Assembly (NCBI RefSeq): GCF_009183815.1
Contig: NZ_WEHX01000004.1
Location: 18,530 to 82,529 of the forward strand
DNA length: 64,000 nt
Source of the DNA: Sutterella seckii
GTDB lineage: Bacteria; Pseudomonadota; Gammaproteobacteria; Burkholderiales; Burkholderiaceae_F
Direction of reading: 5' to 3'
Part shown: piece by piece, positions 1 to 8,824 of the stretch
Layout of the letters: every line of letters starts with the position of its first letter
Numbering within the stretch: the stretch's first letter is position 1
The notes under the pieces: model-generated
The model's input: only the letters and a program-made list of their open reading frames with translations
Databases searched by the model: none
Told to the model about the DNA's origin: nothing
Position numbers and translations under genes: made by a program

Positions 1-753
1 GCTTCGCGCTGGGAGGAATTCGTAGAAAAAACGAGGCTCAGGGACAACTGGGATATTCTGCGCTTCGACCTCCGGGGGCATGGGGCGAGTCCCTCGCGTA
101 CTGCCGGAACGCTCGAAGCGCATGCCTGCGACATTGCGGCTCTCATGGATCTCCTCGGACGCAGGCGCGCGGTAATTCTCGGCCATAGCCTGGGCGCCGC
201 AGTGGCCATGAATTTTGCTGCGAAGTATCCCGAACGCGTTGAGGGGCTGATTCTCCTCGATCCGCTGCTCTCAAATTGTCTGACTCCGAAGGCAATTGAA
301 ATGCGAAGGAAGCGCTGGATGCCGGCTCTTCTTGAAAAAATCGGCATTGTTTCCCGGGAGCTTCATCTGCAGCGCCGTCTGCCGCCCTACAACCTTCGCA
401 CGGGCGACGAGGCTGCGCGGCTCAAGATTGCCGAAGGCGGAGAGGCGCTGGAAGCCTTTGTGAAGGAGTATTCCTCGCCCTGGCGCGATCTCGGGCATAT
501 CCACATGGCGGACTACGGACGGGATTTGCTTGAGGTCGGTCGTCCGAGTCCGGAGCTTTCCAGGATTAAGGCGCCGGTGCTCATCATCGGGGCTTCCTCC
601 GGGAGCTACACGGATCCTGAGGCGATGCGACGCGAAGCCGGGGCGCTTACTGACGGAGAGTTTGTGCTGCTCAAATGCCGTCACTGGCCGGTAACGGAAT
701 GTCTTCAGGACCTGATTGCGGTCGTTGAGGACTGGATGCAGCGTCATTTCTGA
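1..753 (+). CDS. alpha/beta hydrolase fold protein, 5'-truncated by window edge
   Basis: The reading frame is open from base 1, so the true start lies outside the window; 250 residues are visible. An early DLRGHGAS segment and the nucleophile elbow GHSLGAA mark an alpha/beta hydrolase, with Ser of GHSLG as the likely nucleophile. A late acid-containing loop and the C-terminal CRHWP (His candidate) complete a plausible triad. The substrate cannot be inferred; relatives include esterases, lactonases and haloperoxidase-like enzymes. An in-frame ATG at 145 exists, but starting there would remove the strand carrying DLRGHGAS, so it is probably internal. A terminator follows immediately. Confidence 0.8.
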   Translation, partial: ASRWEEFVEKTRLRDNWDILRFDLRGHGASPSRTAGTLEAHACDIAALMDLLGRRRAVILGHSLGAAVAMNFAAKYPERVEGLILLDPLLSNCLTPKAIEMRRKRWMPALLEKIGIVSRELHLQRRLPPYNLRTGDEAARLKIAEGGEALEAFVKEYSSPWRDLGHIHMADYGRDLLEVGRPSPELSRIKAPVLIIGASSGSYTDPEAMRREAGALTDGEFVLLKCRHWPVTECLQDLIAVVEDWMQRHF

Positions 754-762
754 GGGACAAAG

Positions 763-799
763 AAAAAGCCGCCGAGATTTCCCCGAGCGGCTTTTTCTA
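763..799. terminator. bidirectional Rho-independent terminator
   Basis: AAAAAGCCGC and GCGGCTTTTT arms flank a short loop, with an A-run on the left and T-run on the right. It sits between the convergent hydrolase gene and the DUF1801 gene and can serve both strands. Confidence 0.75.
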
Positions 800-821
800 A
801 TGCGCAAGTGCCGATTTTCGG

Positions 822-1331
822 TTACTTGGCGGCCGGTTCGCCCGCCGGAGCATCGCCGGCGCCTTCCTCATCGTGATTGACGACGATGCGCACGATGGGA
901 GGCGCAACAGCGGCGTCTTCCTCGCGAATGCCCCAGACCTCTAGAAGCTCGCTCTGAGACGGCATCTCGCTTGCCGGTCTTGCACGGCGAAGCTTGAGCG
1001 AATTGCGGACGACGGTTTCCACAACATCGAGCGGCAGGCAGTTCAGATCCTTGAACTCGATTGAGCGATGCTCGGTATCGAGTCCCTTCCAGCGTTCCTC
1101 ATTGCCGGCAGCGGCGTCTTTTTCTGCGTAATAGAGGATGAGAGACTTCTCATGAGACTTGACGGCAAAAATCGGTCCGTCAAGCTCATAGAAGGCAAGA
1201 CCGAAGCGCATGCTTTCACGCACGCCTCGGGCGGAGCGTCGGATCATGCTGCAGACTCTGGCCATTGCAACGCGGCGATCGTTGGGCAGACTCTGGAGAT
1301 AGCCTCCCACCGTGGTGGCTGCAGGTACCAT
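822..1331 (-). CDS. DUF1801 (YdhG-like) domain protein
   Basis: The 169-residue product contains the DUF1801 pattern: YLQSLPND, then an amphipathic helix, then ESMRFGLAFYELDGP and a segment ending in SLILYYAE. The family is small and soluble, of poorly defined function. The C-terminal tail after about residue 120 is acidic and proline/alanine-rich and looks unstructured. The frame extends 19 codons upstream to 1388. ATG at 1331 is preferred because a purine-rich AGGGGG box lies about 10 bases upstream of it. It is convergent with the hydrolase gene. Confidence 0.6.
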   Translation of the reverse strand: MVPAATTVGGYLQSLPNDRRVAMARVCSMIRRSARGVRESMRFGLAFYELDGPIFAVKSHEKSLILYYAEKDAAAGNEERWKGLDTEHRSIEFKDLNCLPLDVVETVVRNSLKLRRARPASEMPSQSELLEVWGIREEDAAVAPPIVRIVVNHDEEGAGDAPAGEPAAK

Positions 1332-1458
1332 GACTACTTTTCCCCCTAATAAAAATATAGGCTTCGGGCTCCCAAAGAGAGCTCGCAAGCCGCAAGAGAA
1401 TAGATTTTAGCAAACCGGACGGGGGCTTTCCCGACTCGGACAGTCAGGTTTTTGTTTC

Positions 1459-1940
1459 TCAGCGGTAAAACACATAGCGTGCGCGAAACGGCACCCGGAG
1501 ATACTGACCTATTTGCGAGGCTGTGCATGTGACGAGCGGCATGCCTCCGGAAGGCTGTCGGCGGGCGATGTAGCGAACGCCTTCGAGGATCCCGCGGCCT
1601 TCGGACTGGGCGGAAAAAACGGCTGTGCGCAGATCCCGGGGAGAGATCTGTTCCCCCTGGCTGATGATTTTCGCGTGAATCGTGGAGCCGTCGCGGGCAG
1701 TAATGCCGAAGTTCGGCTGCAGTACTGCCTGGCGCTGCCCGGCGTCATTCAGAAGCTCTCCTTCCGTTTGTACGAAATTCCAGAAAAAGCCTTCTGAATC
1801 ATAGGAACATTGGAATACCATCGTCCGCGGGCTTCCCATGAATAGACGGCTGTAGCGTCCTTCAGCGGATCGGGGGTGAACTGAATGGTGGTGCAGCTCG
1901 CGAGGAGAAGGATCGCGAACAGGGCGGAAAGGGCGCGCAT
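1459..1940 (-). pseudogene. DUF3455-like lipoprotein with one-base frameshift
   Basis: The start at 1940 gives a lipoprotein signal (MRALSALFAILLLASC, lipobox LASC). That frame ends after 63 codons at 1749. The overlapping frame, from about 1821 to 1459, continues with VFQCSYDSEGFFW, then GRGILEGVRYIARR and a C-terminal RVPFRARYVFYR, which fit a DUF3455 domain. The two halves join if the ribosome moves back one base near the CGATGG at about 1818-1823, or if one base is missing from the sequence. The family is a secreted protein group of unknown function. Either this is a pseudogene, a sequencing error, or programmed -1 frameshifting; no classical slippery heptamer is seen at the junction. Confidence 0.65.
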
Positions 1941-2056
1941 AAGGGTGCTTGAGAGTAGGAAGGTGATGCACGAAAGTCTAGCGGCAGCATCCTTAATGTG
2001 CCGCTCCGTGAAATGTGTCCTTCGGAAAAAGCCTCGCGTAACCTTCGTTAATCTTG

Positions 2057-2073
2057 CTAGAGTGGAACTCTAG
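2057..2073. repeat. palindrome in the region upstream of the oxidoreductase operon
   Basis: CTAGAGT-GGA-ACTCTAG is a perfect 7-bp dyad with a 3-base centre. It lies in the 409-base non-coding stretch 1941-2349 between the divergent lipoprotein gene and the oxidoreductase operon. It could be a regulator operator. Apart from this and the 2267-2292 repeat, I see no gene in 1941-2349. Confidence 0.45.
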
Positions 2074-2266
2074 AAAACAATTTCAAAGAACCCGCTCTGT
2101 CGGAAGCTTCTAGACCCGGCATCGCTGACTGTATTTTTCAGGCGGCGCGACAGCTTCGGACAGAGCCAACCCGGCCGGACCCTCGGTTGCGGCAGCCCTT
2201 TCGTCATGCCTTCAAAGAGAGGCAGAGAACGGGCTGCAAAACCTCGGACGGGGCATAGAGAAGCGC

Positions 2267-2292
2267 CTCCGGCAGAAAGATTTCTGCCGGAG
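2267..2292. repeat. perfect 12-bp inverted repeat upstream of oxidoreductase operon
   Basis: CTCCGGCAGAAA (2267-2278) and TTTCTGCCGGAG (2281-2292) are perfect complements separated by two bases. It ends 57 bases before the GTG start at 2350 and has no T-run after it, so it is not a standard terminator. An operator or leader hairpin is more likely. Confidence 0.5.
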
Positions 2293-2349
2293 ACTTCGGC
2301 ATAGCTTCGTCCGCGCGTTCGGCCTCTTTTCCGCAAAGAGGGATCCGAA

Positions 2350-2928
2350 GTGTTTCAGATTCGTATACATGGCCGCGGGGGCCAGGGCGTTGTGACGGCA
2401 GCAGAAATGCTTGCGCTCGCGGGCTTCATGGAAGGACATAAGGCACAGGCTTTCCCAAGCTTTGGTTCTGAACGAACCGGGGCTCCGGTGGTCGCTTTTG
2501 CACGCCTTTCTCCGACCGAAATCCGCCTGCGCGAACCCGTGCTTGAACCCGATGTGGTTTTGATCCAGGACCGCACGCTTTTGGAGAGCGTTCCTGTTTT
2601 TGCAGGACTCAGGCCCGACGGCTTCGTTCTGGTGAATTCGAGCCAGACGCCTGAAGCGCTTGGACTCGGCGACCTGAAGCGCGAGCTTCCGGAGGGGCAC
2701 GTCATGTGCGTGCCGGCTACAAAGTTCGCGCTTGCAGCGCTTGGGAGACCGCTTCCCGGTGCAGGGATGCTTGCCGGGTTTGCTGCAATGACGTCGATGA
2801 TGCAGCTCAAGAGCGTTGCAGACGCGTATGCCGTCAAGTTTGCCGGCCGGATTGCTGAGGCGAATGCCGAGATTGCCCGTCAGGCATATGAATACGTAAT
2901 TGCCCAGAAGGAGACGAACCATGCTTAA
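2350..2928 (+). CDS. 2-oxoacid:acceptor oxidoreductase, gamma subunit
   Basis: The 192-residue protein matches the gamma (PorG/KorC) domain of pyruvate/ketoacid oxidoreductases: an N-terminal IHGRGGQGVVTAAEMLA glycine-rich motif, then FPSFGSERTGAPV, both characteristic. In the holoenzyme this subunit helps bind CoA or substrate and pairs with alpha and beta. The start is GTG at 2350, preceded by AAGAGGGA. Its stop overlaps the alpha gene by 8 bases, implying translational coupling. It is the first gene of a four-gene operon. The substrate (pyruvate, 2-oxoglutarate, branched-chain or aryl 2-oxoacid) cannot be read from sequence. Confidence 0.9.
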   Translation: MFQIRIHGRGGQGVVTAAEMLALAGFMEGHKAQAFPSFGSERTGAPVVAFARLSPTEIRLREPVLEPDVVLIQDRTLLESVPVFAGLRPDGFVLVNSSQTPEALGLGDLKRELPEGHVMCVPATKFALAALGRPLPGAGMLAGFAAMTSMMQLKSVADAYAVKFAGRIAEANAEIARQAYEYVIAQKETNHA

Positions 2929-4186
2929 GCAGCTCGAAGGCAGCCAGGGCGTAGCGCAGGCGGTCGCGCTTTGCAGGCCTGACGTGGTGTGCGCCTACCC
3001 GATTTCTCCTCAGACCCACATTGTTGAAAATCTTGGTCTCCTTTGCCGCAAAGGGGTGCTTGCCGACTGCGAGTACATCAATGTGGAAAGCGAGTTCGCT
3101 GCGATGTCTGTGGCAATCGGCGCCTCGGTGGCGGGCGGCCGCGCCTATACGGCAACGGCCAGCCAGGGTCTTCTTTATATGGCGGAGGCCGTCTACAACG
3201 CGGGCGGGCTTGGGCTTCCCGTGGTGATGACAGTAGCCAACCGCGCGATCGGCGCTCCGATCAATATCTGGAACGATCACTCAGACTCCATGAGCCAGCG
3301 CGACTGCGGCTGGATTCAGCTTTTTGCTGAAAATAATCAGGAAGCGTGCGATCTCCACATCCAGGCCTTCCGCATTGCCGAGGAAATGTCCATCCCCGTC
3401 ATGGTTTGCATGGATGGGTTCGTGCTCACGCACGCGTTTGAGGAAATGGACATTCCGGATCAGGCGTCTGTCGATGCTTTCCTGCCGCCCTACCGGCCTC
3501 GCCAGCAGCTCGATCCTGATCATCCCTATTCCATCGGGGCAATGGTCGGCCCCGAAGCATTCACCGAGGTCCGCTGGCTCGCAGAACGTCGGATGCAGGA
3601 AGCCATTCCTGTGATTGAGAAAACACAGGCGCTTTTCCACGAAATCTTCGGCCGCAATTCCGGCGGGCTTCTCTCGACCTACCGCATGGAAGATGCTGAA
3701 GCCGCCGTGCTGGTAATGGGCGCGCTTGCCGGGACCGTCAAGGATGCGGTGGATGAAATGCGCGAAGACGGAGCGAGAATCGGCGTCGTCGTTCTTAAGA
3801 GCTTCCGCCCCTTCCCCTTCAAGGCATTGAGGGAGGCGCTGAAGTCTCTGCGCAGCGTGGTGGTGATGGAGCGCATGGTGAGCGCAGGCGGCGCAGGTGC
3901 AGTTTCGCTTGAGGTCATGAAGGCGCTCAGGGGACTCCCGGTTCGTCAGAGCACGCTGATTGCTGGGCTCGGCGGGCGCGCCGTCACGCGTCAGGCTTTG
4001 AAGCCCTACTTTGCCCGGGCGCTTGCCGGAACGCTCGAAGAAGAGGAAATCTTCCTTGATCTTGACGAGGAGCTCGTTCGCCGGCAGATGGAGCGCGAAA
4101 AAGCTTCGCGCCATATCGGCCCTGTTGCCGAAGCCCTCAACCGTCATGTCAATGAACGCAAACTTGCCCGGGGCGAGGAGATCTGA
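2921..4186 (+). CDS. 2-oxoacid:acceptor oxidoreductase, alpha subunit
   Basis: A 421-residue PorA-like subunit. The N-terminal pyrimidine-binding domain shows AYPISPQTHIVE and ESEFAAMSVAIGAS, and ATASQGLLYMAEA is the usual following motif. A transketolase-C-like region lies after about residue 255 (VLVMGALAGTVKDAVDEM). It forms the TPP-dependent catalytic core with the beta subunit and decarboxylates a 2-oxoacid to an acyl-CoA with reduction of an electron acceptor. ATG at 2921 is preferred over upstream codons because AAGGAG lies just before it. Confidence 0.92.
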   Translation: MLKQLEGSQGVAQAVALCRPDVVCAYPISPQTHIVENLGLLCRKGVLADCEYINVESEFAAMSVAIGASVAGGRAYTATASQGLLYMAEAVYNAGGLGLPVVMTVANRAIGAPINIWNDHSDSMSQRDCGWIQLFAENNQEACDLHIQAFRIAEEMSIPVMVCMDGFVLTHAFEEMDIPDQASVDAFLPPYRPRQQLDPDHPYSIGAMVGPEAFTEVRWLAERRMQEAIPVIEKTQALFHEIFGRNSGGLLSTYRMEDAEAAVLVMGALAGTVKDAVDEMREDGARIGVVVLKSFRPFPFKALREALKSLRSVVVMERMVSAGGAGAVSLEVMKALRGLPVRQSTLIAGLGGRAVTRQALKPYFARALAGTLEEEEIFLDLDEELVRRQMEREKASRHIGPVAEALNRHVNERKLARGEEI

Positions 4187-4188
4187 AC

Positions 4189-5256
4189 ATGTCTCAGTCG
4201 GAAATTCATTTCTATCAGACCGGCACGTTCACGGCCGGCAATCGGCTGCTCGGGCCTGAATCGAGATCCGTGCAGTCTTCCATGGAGCGTTTTAATTCCC
4301 TCACTTCGGGGCACCGCGCCTGTCAGGGTTGCGGCGAAGCGCTTGGCGCCCGCTATGCCGTGGATGCGGCAATGCGGGCTACGGGAGGCAGACTGACTGC
4401 GGCAAATGCCACCGGGTGCCTGGAAGTCTTTTCAACGCCCTATCCGGAAACGAGCTGGCAGCTTCCCTGGTTCCATTCTCTTTTCGGCAATACGGCCGCA
4501 GTCGCCACCGGCATGGCCGCCGCATTCCGGGCCCGGGCCAAAAAGGAAGGAACGGAGCCTACGCGGGTCATTGCCATGGGGGGCGACGGCGGCACGACCG
4601 ATATCGGCTTCGGCTGCCTTTCGGGCATGTTTGAGCGTAATGACGATGTGCTCTATATCTGCTACGACAACGAGGCCTATATGAATACCGGCGTGCAGCG
4701 TTCGTCTGCAACGCCGCCGGCGGCAAGAACGGCCACCACGCAGATTGCCGGGAGCGAACCGGGCAATCAGTGGGGGCAGGGCAAGGACGTGCCGCTCATC
4801 GCCATGGCGCACGGCATTCCGTATGTCGCAACCGCGACGGTAGCGGACCTTCGGGATCTGGAGCGCAAGGTTGAAAAGGCGATGAGCATGCACGGCGCAC
4901 GCTACATCCACATTTTTGTCCCTTGCCCGCTCGGCTGGGGCACCGCTTCCGGAAAGACCATCGAGGTTGCGCGTCTTGCGCAGGAAACCGGCATTTTCCC
5001 GGTTTTTGAAGCCGAGTACGGGGAAGTGACGAGTTCCTACAAAATTCGCCGACGCCAGCCGGTGGAAGCGTATCTGAAGCTGCAGAAGCGCTTTGCGCAT
5101 CTTTTCGGCAAGAAAGGAGACCCGGCGGTTGTCGCCCGCATCCAGGAGCTTGCGGACCGCAATATTGAAAAATTCAACCTCATGGCCGGGGACGACGGCC
5201 GCGAGGTTCAGATTCCCGTCGCCGCGCAGGCTGAAGAGCGCAGCCAGCAGATCTGA
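4189..5256 (+). CDS. 2-oxoacid:acceptor oxidoreductase, beta subunit (TPP-binding)
   Basis: A 355-residue PorB-type protein. CQGCGEALGARY gives two Cys of the proximal 4Fe-4S cluster, with further Cys in NATGCLEVF and VPCPLGWG. The TPP/Mg motif is GGDGGTTDIGF followed by YDNEAYMNTGVQRSSATP. It binds thiamine diphosphate and passes electrons from the substrate to the cluster. The gene begins 2 bases after the alpha stop, so it is cotranscribed. The C-terminal 40 residues are not part of the recognisable catalytic domain. Confidence 0.92.
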   Translation: MSQSEIHFYQTGTFTAGNRLLGPESRSVQSSMERFNSLTSGHRACQGCGEALGARYAVDAAMRATGGRLTAANATGCLEVFSTPYPETSWQLPWFHSLFGNTAAVATGMAAAFRARAKKEGTEPTRVIAMGGDGGTTDIGFGCLSGMFERNDDVLYICYDNEAYMNTGVQRSSATPPAARTATTQIAGSEPGNQWGQGKDVPLIAMAHGIPYVATATVADLRDLERKVEKAMSMHGARYIHIFVPCPLGWGTASGKTIEVARLAQETGIFPVFEAEYGEVTSSYKIRRRQPVEAYLKLQKRFAHLFGKKGDPAVVARIQELADRNIEKFNLMAGDDGREVQIPVAAQAEERSQQI

Positions 5257-5271
5257 AGGCGGAGGATAAAA

Positions 5272-6909
5272 ATGACCCAAGAAAAACCGTTTGCGATTAC
5301 CCTCGACGTCGGATCGTCGCTCGCCAACCGGACCGGCTCCTGGCGTACGCTGAGACCCGTTTACGTGAATCGCCTTCCGCCCTGCAATGCCAAGTGCCCT
5401 GCCGGGGAAAAGTGCCGCGACTGGCTCTTTCTTGCGCAAAGCGGAGATTATGAAGGCGCCTGGAAAGAGATTGTTGAAGACAATCCTTTCCCCGCAGTCA
5501 TGGGACGCGTCTGCTACCACACCTGTCAGACGGCGTGCAATCGAGGCGATCTCGATGAGCCGGTCGGCATCAATGCCGTGGAGCGTTTTTTAGGCGACCA
5601 TGCGCTCAGGCTCGGCTGGAAGCTTCCTCAGCCTGCTGAGGCAAACGGAAAGCGCATCCTGGTTGTCGGTGCCGGACCGGCAGGCCTTTCCGCGGCTTAT
5701 CACCTCCGCCGCATGGGTTATGCCGTTCATGTTGTGGAGAGTGCGGAAACTGCCGGCGGCATGATGCGCTACGGCATTCCAAAGTATCGTCTTCCGCGGG
5801 AGGTGCTTGACGCAGAAATCGCGCGCATTGAGGCTCTGGGCGTCGAATTCGAGTTCGGCCGCGAGGTTTCTGATCTGGCTGCTGAAATGAAGGCGGGCGG
5901 CTATGCCGCAGCGTTCATCGGCGCCGGAGCGTCTCTTGCGCATCGCGCCTACATCCCTGCCGGCGATGCCGCGCACATCATGGATGCCGTGAGTCTTCTC
6001 AGATCTGTGGAGTCGTCTTCGCCCGGCGAAGAACCGCTCCTCGGGCGCCGGGTCGTGGTCTATGGCGGCGGCAATACGGCGATTGACGTGGCGCGCACCG
6101 CAAAAAGGCTGGGGTCGGAACCGATCGTTGTTTACCGTCGTACGCGCGAGCGTGCGCCGGCGCATGCTTTTGAAATTGAAGAGGCGCTTGAAGAAGGCGT
6201 TTCGATGAAGTGGCTTTCCACGATTTCCGAAGCGGAACGCGGAACGATCCGCATCGAAAAGATGAAGCTCGACGAATCGGGCTATCCGCAGCCGACGGGA
6301 GAGTACGAAACCATTGAAGCCGACAGCCTGGTTCTTGCCCTGGGGCAGGAAACCAATCTCTCTTTCCTTTCCGCTCTTCCTGATCTGAAGGTGGAAAAAG
6401 GATCGGTTGTGGTCGATGAGCGCATGATGACAAGCGTTCCGGGTATTTTTGCCGGCGGCGATGTGGTGCCGGGCGATCGCAACGTAACGGTGGCGATCGG
6501 TCACGGCAAGCGCGCGGCAAAGGCGATGGATGCCTGGCTCAGGGGCGAGATGCCCGGCGAGAAGGCGCCGGCGGATCCGGCGACCTTTGAAAAGCTTAAT
6601 ACCTGGTATTACGCGGATGCGCCGCAGAAGATCCGTCCTCAGCTCGACATCGTGCGGCGCCAGACGACCTTTGAAGAGGTGCTCGAAGGCCTGACCGAAG
6701 AGAACGCACTTTTTGAAGCCCGCCGCTGCATGTCCTGCGGCAACTGCTTTGAATGCGACAACTGCTACGGGGTCTGCCCGGACAATGCGGTGGTAAAGCT
6801 CGGACCCGGCAGGAAGTTCCGCTTCAATTACGACTACTGCAAGGGCTGCGGGATCTGTGCCAATGAATGTCCGTGCGGCGCCATTGAAATGGTGCGCGAG
6901 GACATCTGA
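5272..6909 (+). CDS. GltD-like FAD/NAD(P) oxidoreductase fused to a C-terminal 2x[4Fe-4S] ferredoxin domain
   Basis: The 545-residue protein has three parts. Residues about 38-100 carry a GltD-type Cys-rich region (CNAKCPAGEKC; CYHTCQTAC). Residues about 125-430 form a two-dinucleotide-binding flavoprotein, with ILVVGAGPAGLSAAYHL for FAD and VVYGGGNTAIDVARTAKRLG for NAD(P). Residues about 485-545 have a ferredoxin-like tail with CMSCGNCFECDNCYGVCP and CKGCGICANECPCGAI. It probably links the 2-oxoacid oxidoreductase to NAD(P)H, as the flavoprotein subunit does in phenylglyoxylate:NAD oxidoreductase, while also supplying the delta (ferredoxin) function. A good RBS (GGCGGAGGA) precedes the ATG; a terminator follows. 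Confidence 0.88.
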   Translation: MTQEKPFAITLDVGSSLANRTGSWRTLRPVYVNRLPPCNAKCPAGEKCRDWLFLAQSGDYEGAWKEIVEDNPFPAVMGRVCYHTCQTACNRGDLDEPVGINAVERFLGDHALRLGWKLPQPAEANGKRILVVGAGPAGLSAAYHLRRMGYAVHVVESAETAGGMMRYGIPKYRLPREVLDAEIARIEALGVEFEFGREVSDLAAEMKAGGYAAAFIGAGASLAHRAYIPAGDAAHIMDAVSLLRSVESSSPGEEPLLGRRVVVYGGGNTAIDVARTAKRLGSEPIVVYRRTRERAPAHAFEIEEALEEGVSMKWLSTISEAERGTIRIEKMKLDESGYPQPTGEYETIEADSLVLALGQETNLSFLSALPDLKVEKGSVVVDERMMTSVPGIFAGGDVVPGDRNVTVAIGHGKRAAKAMDAWLRGEMPGEKAPADPATFEKLNTWYYADAPQKIRPQLDIVRRQTTFEEVLEGLTEENALFEARRCMSCGNCFECDNCYGVCPDNAVVKLGPGRKFRFNYDYCKGCGICANECPCGAIEMVREDI

Positions 6910-6946
6910 GTAACGGAAGCGGCATAAGGTTTCCTATACTCAGAGT

Positions 6947-6992
6947 GCGCCCCGGCGTTCGGGATTGAATCCGGCGCCGGGGCGCATTTTTC
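6947..6992 (+). terminator. Rho-independent terminator of the oxidoreductase operon
   Basis: GCGCCCCGGCG (6947-6957) and CGCCGGGGCGC (6975-6985) form a perfect 11-bp stem followed by ATTTTT. It separates the oxidoreductase operon from narX and argues against a narX start at 6965. Confidence 0.85.
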
Positions 6993-7012
6993 TCTCCTTC
7001 GGGGCGCCTGAA

Positions 7013-8824
7013 ATGACTGAGCCGCAATCCGTTCCTCAAAATCGTTCGCTTTACCGGGAATTCAAGCTTGTATTCATCCTGATCACGCTTTGCGTGACTC
7101 TGGCTGCAATTCCTGCGGTTGTGCTGACCGAGCTCTCAACCGGTTCTGGCGGCGCCATCAACGTGTCGGGGAGCCTGCGCATGATGAGCTACAAGCTCAC
7201 GGTTGCCGTCAGCAATCCCTATGAGACGCATGAAGAGCGCGAGGCCAATACGAGAAGAGCAGTTGAGGAATTCTGGGAGCGCCTCACGAGACCCGGACTT
7301 CTTTCGAGCGTTCCGAACGACCCTGCAGATCCGATACGGGGCATGTACAACATCGTGGCCGAGCGTTTTGCTTCCGAGATCCGTCCGCTTGCGCTGAAGG
7401 GCATTGACGATGAAGCGGCGCGGCAGCGCTTCATGAGAAAAATCGGCGGCTTTGTGGACGACGTCGACGTCTTCGTGTTCGCCCTCGAGGAGCGTCTTTC
7501 CGGCTTGATGGGATGGCTGAAGGCAATTCTGGTTTTCACGCTTCTCGGGGCGCTCGCCGTGACTTTCGGCTTGCTGCGCGTGATGAAGTCGCGCATCTTC
7601 TCTCCGCTTGAGGAATTGGAGGCGGCGGCGAAAGCGGTGCGTGAAGGGAATTTTGATGTGCGCTCGAAAGCGGCTGCACACAATTCAGAGATCGGGCGAT
7701 TCGCGCGCGGCTTCAATTTCATGGTGAGCGAGCTTGATCGGCTCTACGGCTCTCTGGAAGCTGAAGTCGCAAAAAAGACCGCGGATTTGAATAGACGCAA
7801 TCAGGGGCTTCAGTTTCTTGCTCAGGCCTCTGAGCAGCTTCTTGTCGACGGGCCGAAATTGCCCGATGCCGTCGAGAAGGTGCTTGAAGGCGCCGCACAG
7901 CTCACGGGCGCCAATGGCGCAGCCTTCTGCGTAAGCGCAGACCCGCAGAAGACATGGGACGACGGAAAGTCCTGGCGCTTTGCTGAAACGCCGGGCGACA
8001 GCCGGGGACGTGAAGGTCATCTGCTTAATATTCCGGCAATCGGCGCCCGGGAGGAGACGCTCGGCATGCTGAAGATCTGGTTCCCTGAGGAGCCTTCGGC
8101 CTGGCAGAGCAACTTCCTCGGCATGACGGCGGCGCTCATAGGCCGGGCAGTGGATGCGTCGCTGCGGACGATGGACGACAGGCGCCTCGCAGTGCTCGAG
8201 GAACGCTCCACCATCGCGCGCGAGCTCCATGACTCCATCGCTCAGTCGCTTTCCTTCTCCAAGATTCAGCTTTTAAGGCTGAAGCGCGCCATTGAGGCGG
8301 ATCCGACGGGAGATGCCGCCCGGGAGGTTCTCATTGAGCTCGACGAAGGCATTTCCACAGCATATCGGCAGCTGCGCGAGGTTCTGACGGCATTCCGCCT
8401 GCAGCTCCAGGGGACGGGTTTCGGCGACGCAGTGAATGCCGCTGTAGACGCGTTCAGAAACCGAACCGGCATGCCGGTATCGCTTACCAACACGCTTCTG
8501 GGTGTGGAAATTTCCACCAACGACCAGGTGCACTTCATTCAGATTCTGCGCGAAGCCCTCTCCAACATCGAAAAGCATGCCCGGGCAACGCAGGCGGCAG
8601 TACGCATCGAAACGGCCGGTGCCGGCGGCTGCATTCTTACCGTGACGGATAACGGGATCGGGATTCCGGAGCATGCGGAAAAAGCGCGGCACTTCGGCCT
8701 CGGCATCATGAAGGAACGAGCGGAGGCATTAGGCGCCACCATTGAAGTGGTCCGCAGGCCTGAGGGCGGCACCGTCGTGCGCGTCGAAAAGAAGCCCGGA
8801 CTGAAGCCGCAGGCTGCACAATGA
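7013..8824 (+). CDS. narX: nitrate/nitrite sensor histidine kinase NarX-like
   Basis: A 603-residue NarX/NarQ-type sensor. One membrane segment lies at about residues 19-38. The periplasmic P-box-like segment INVSGSLRMMSYKL (about 49-62) is the nitrate-binding signature. A second membrane segment spans about 164-188. HAMP, a linker/GAF-like region, the HisKA_3 H-box ERSTIARELHDSIAQ (phospho-His406) and HATPase_c motifs (DNGIGI, FGLGIMKERAEALG) follow. ATG at 7013 is chosen because the upstream candidate lies inside a terminator. Its partner narL follows 189 bases later, and nap genes are convergent, which supports a role in nitrate respiration control. Confidence 0.88.
   Translation: MTEPQSVPQNRSLYREFKLVFILITLCVTLAAIPAVVLTELSTGSGGAINVSGSLRMMSYKLTVAVSNPYETHEEREANTRRAVEEFWERLTRPGLLSSVPNDPADPIRGMYNIVAERFASEIRPLALKGIDDEAARQRFMRKIGGFVDDVDVFVFALEERLSGLMGWLKAILVFTLLGALAVTFGLLRVMKSRIFSPLEELEAAAKAVREGNFDVRSKAAAHNSEIGRFARGFNFMVSELDRLYGSLEAEVAKKTADLNRRNQGLQFLAQASEQLLVDGPKLPDAVEKVLEGAAQLTGANGAAFCVSADPQKTWDDGKSWRFAETPGDSRGREGHLLNIPAIGAREETLGMLKIWFPEEPSAWQSNFLGMTAALIGRAVDASLRTMDDRRLAVLEERSTIARELHDSIAQSLSFSKIQLLRLKRAIEADPTGDAAREVLIELDEGISTAYRQLREVLTAFRLQLQGTGFGDAVNAAVDAFRNRTGMPVSLTNTLLGVEISTNDQVHFIQILREALSNIEKHARATQAAVRIETAGAGGCILTVTDNGIGIPEHAEKARHFGLGIMKERAEALGATIEVVRRPEGGTVVRVEKKPGLKPQAAQ

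Noticed and set aside
2070..2336. 88-codon minus-strand frame upstream of the oxidoreductase operon
   Set aside because: Arg-rich shadow composition, no RBS and no family resemblance; the region is better read as regulatory.
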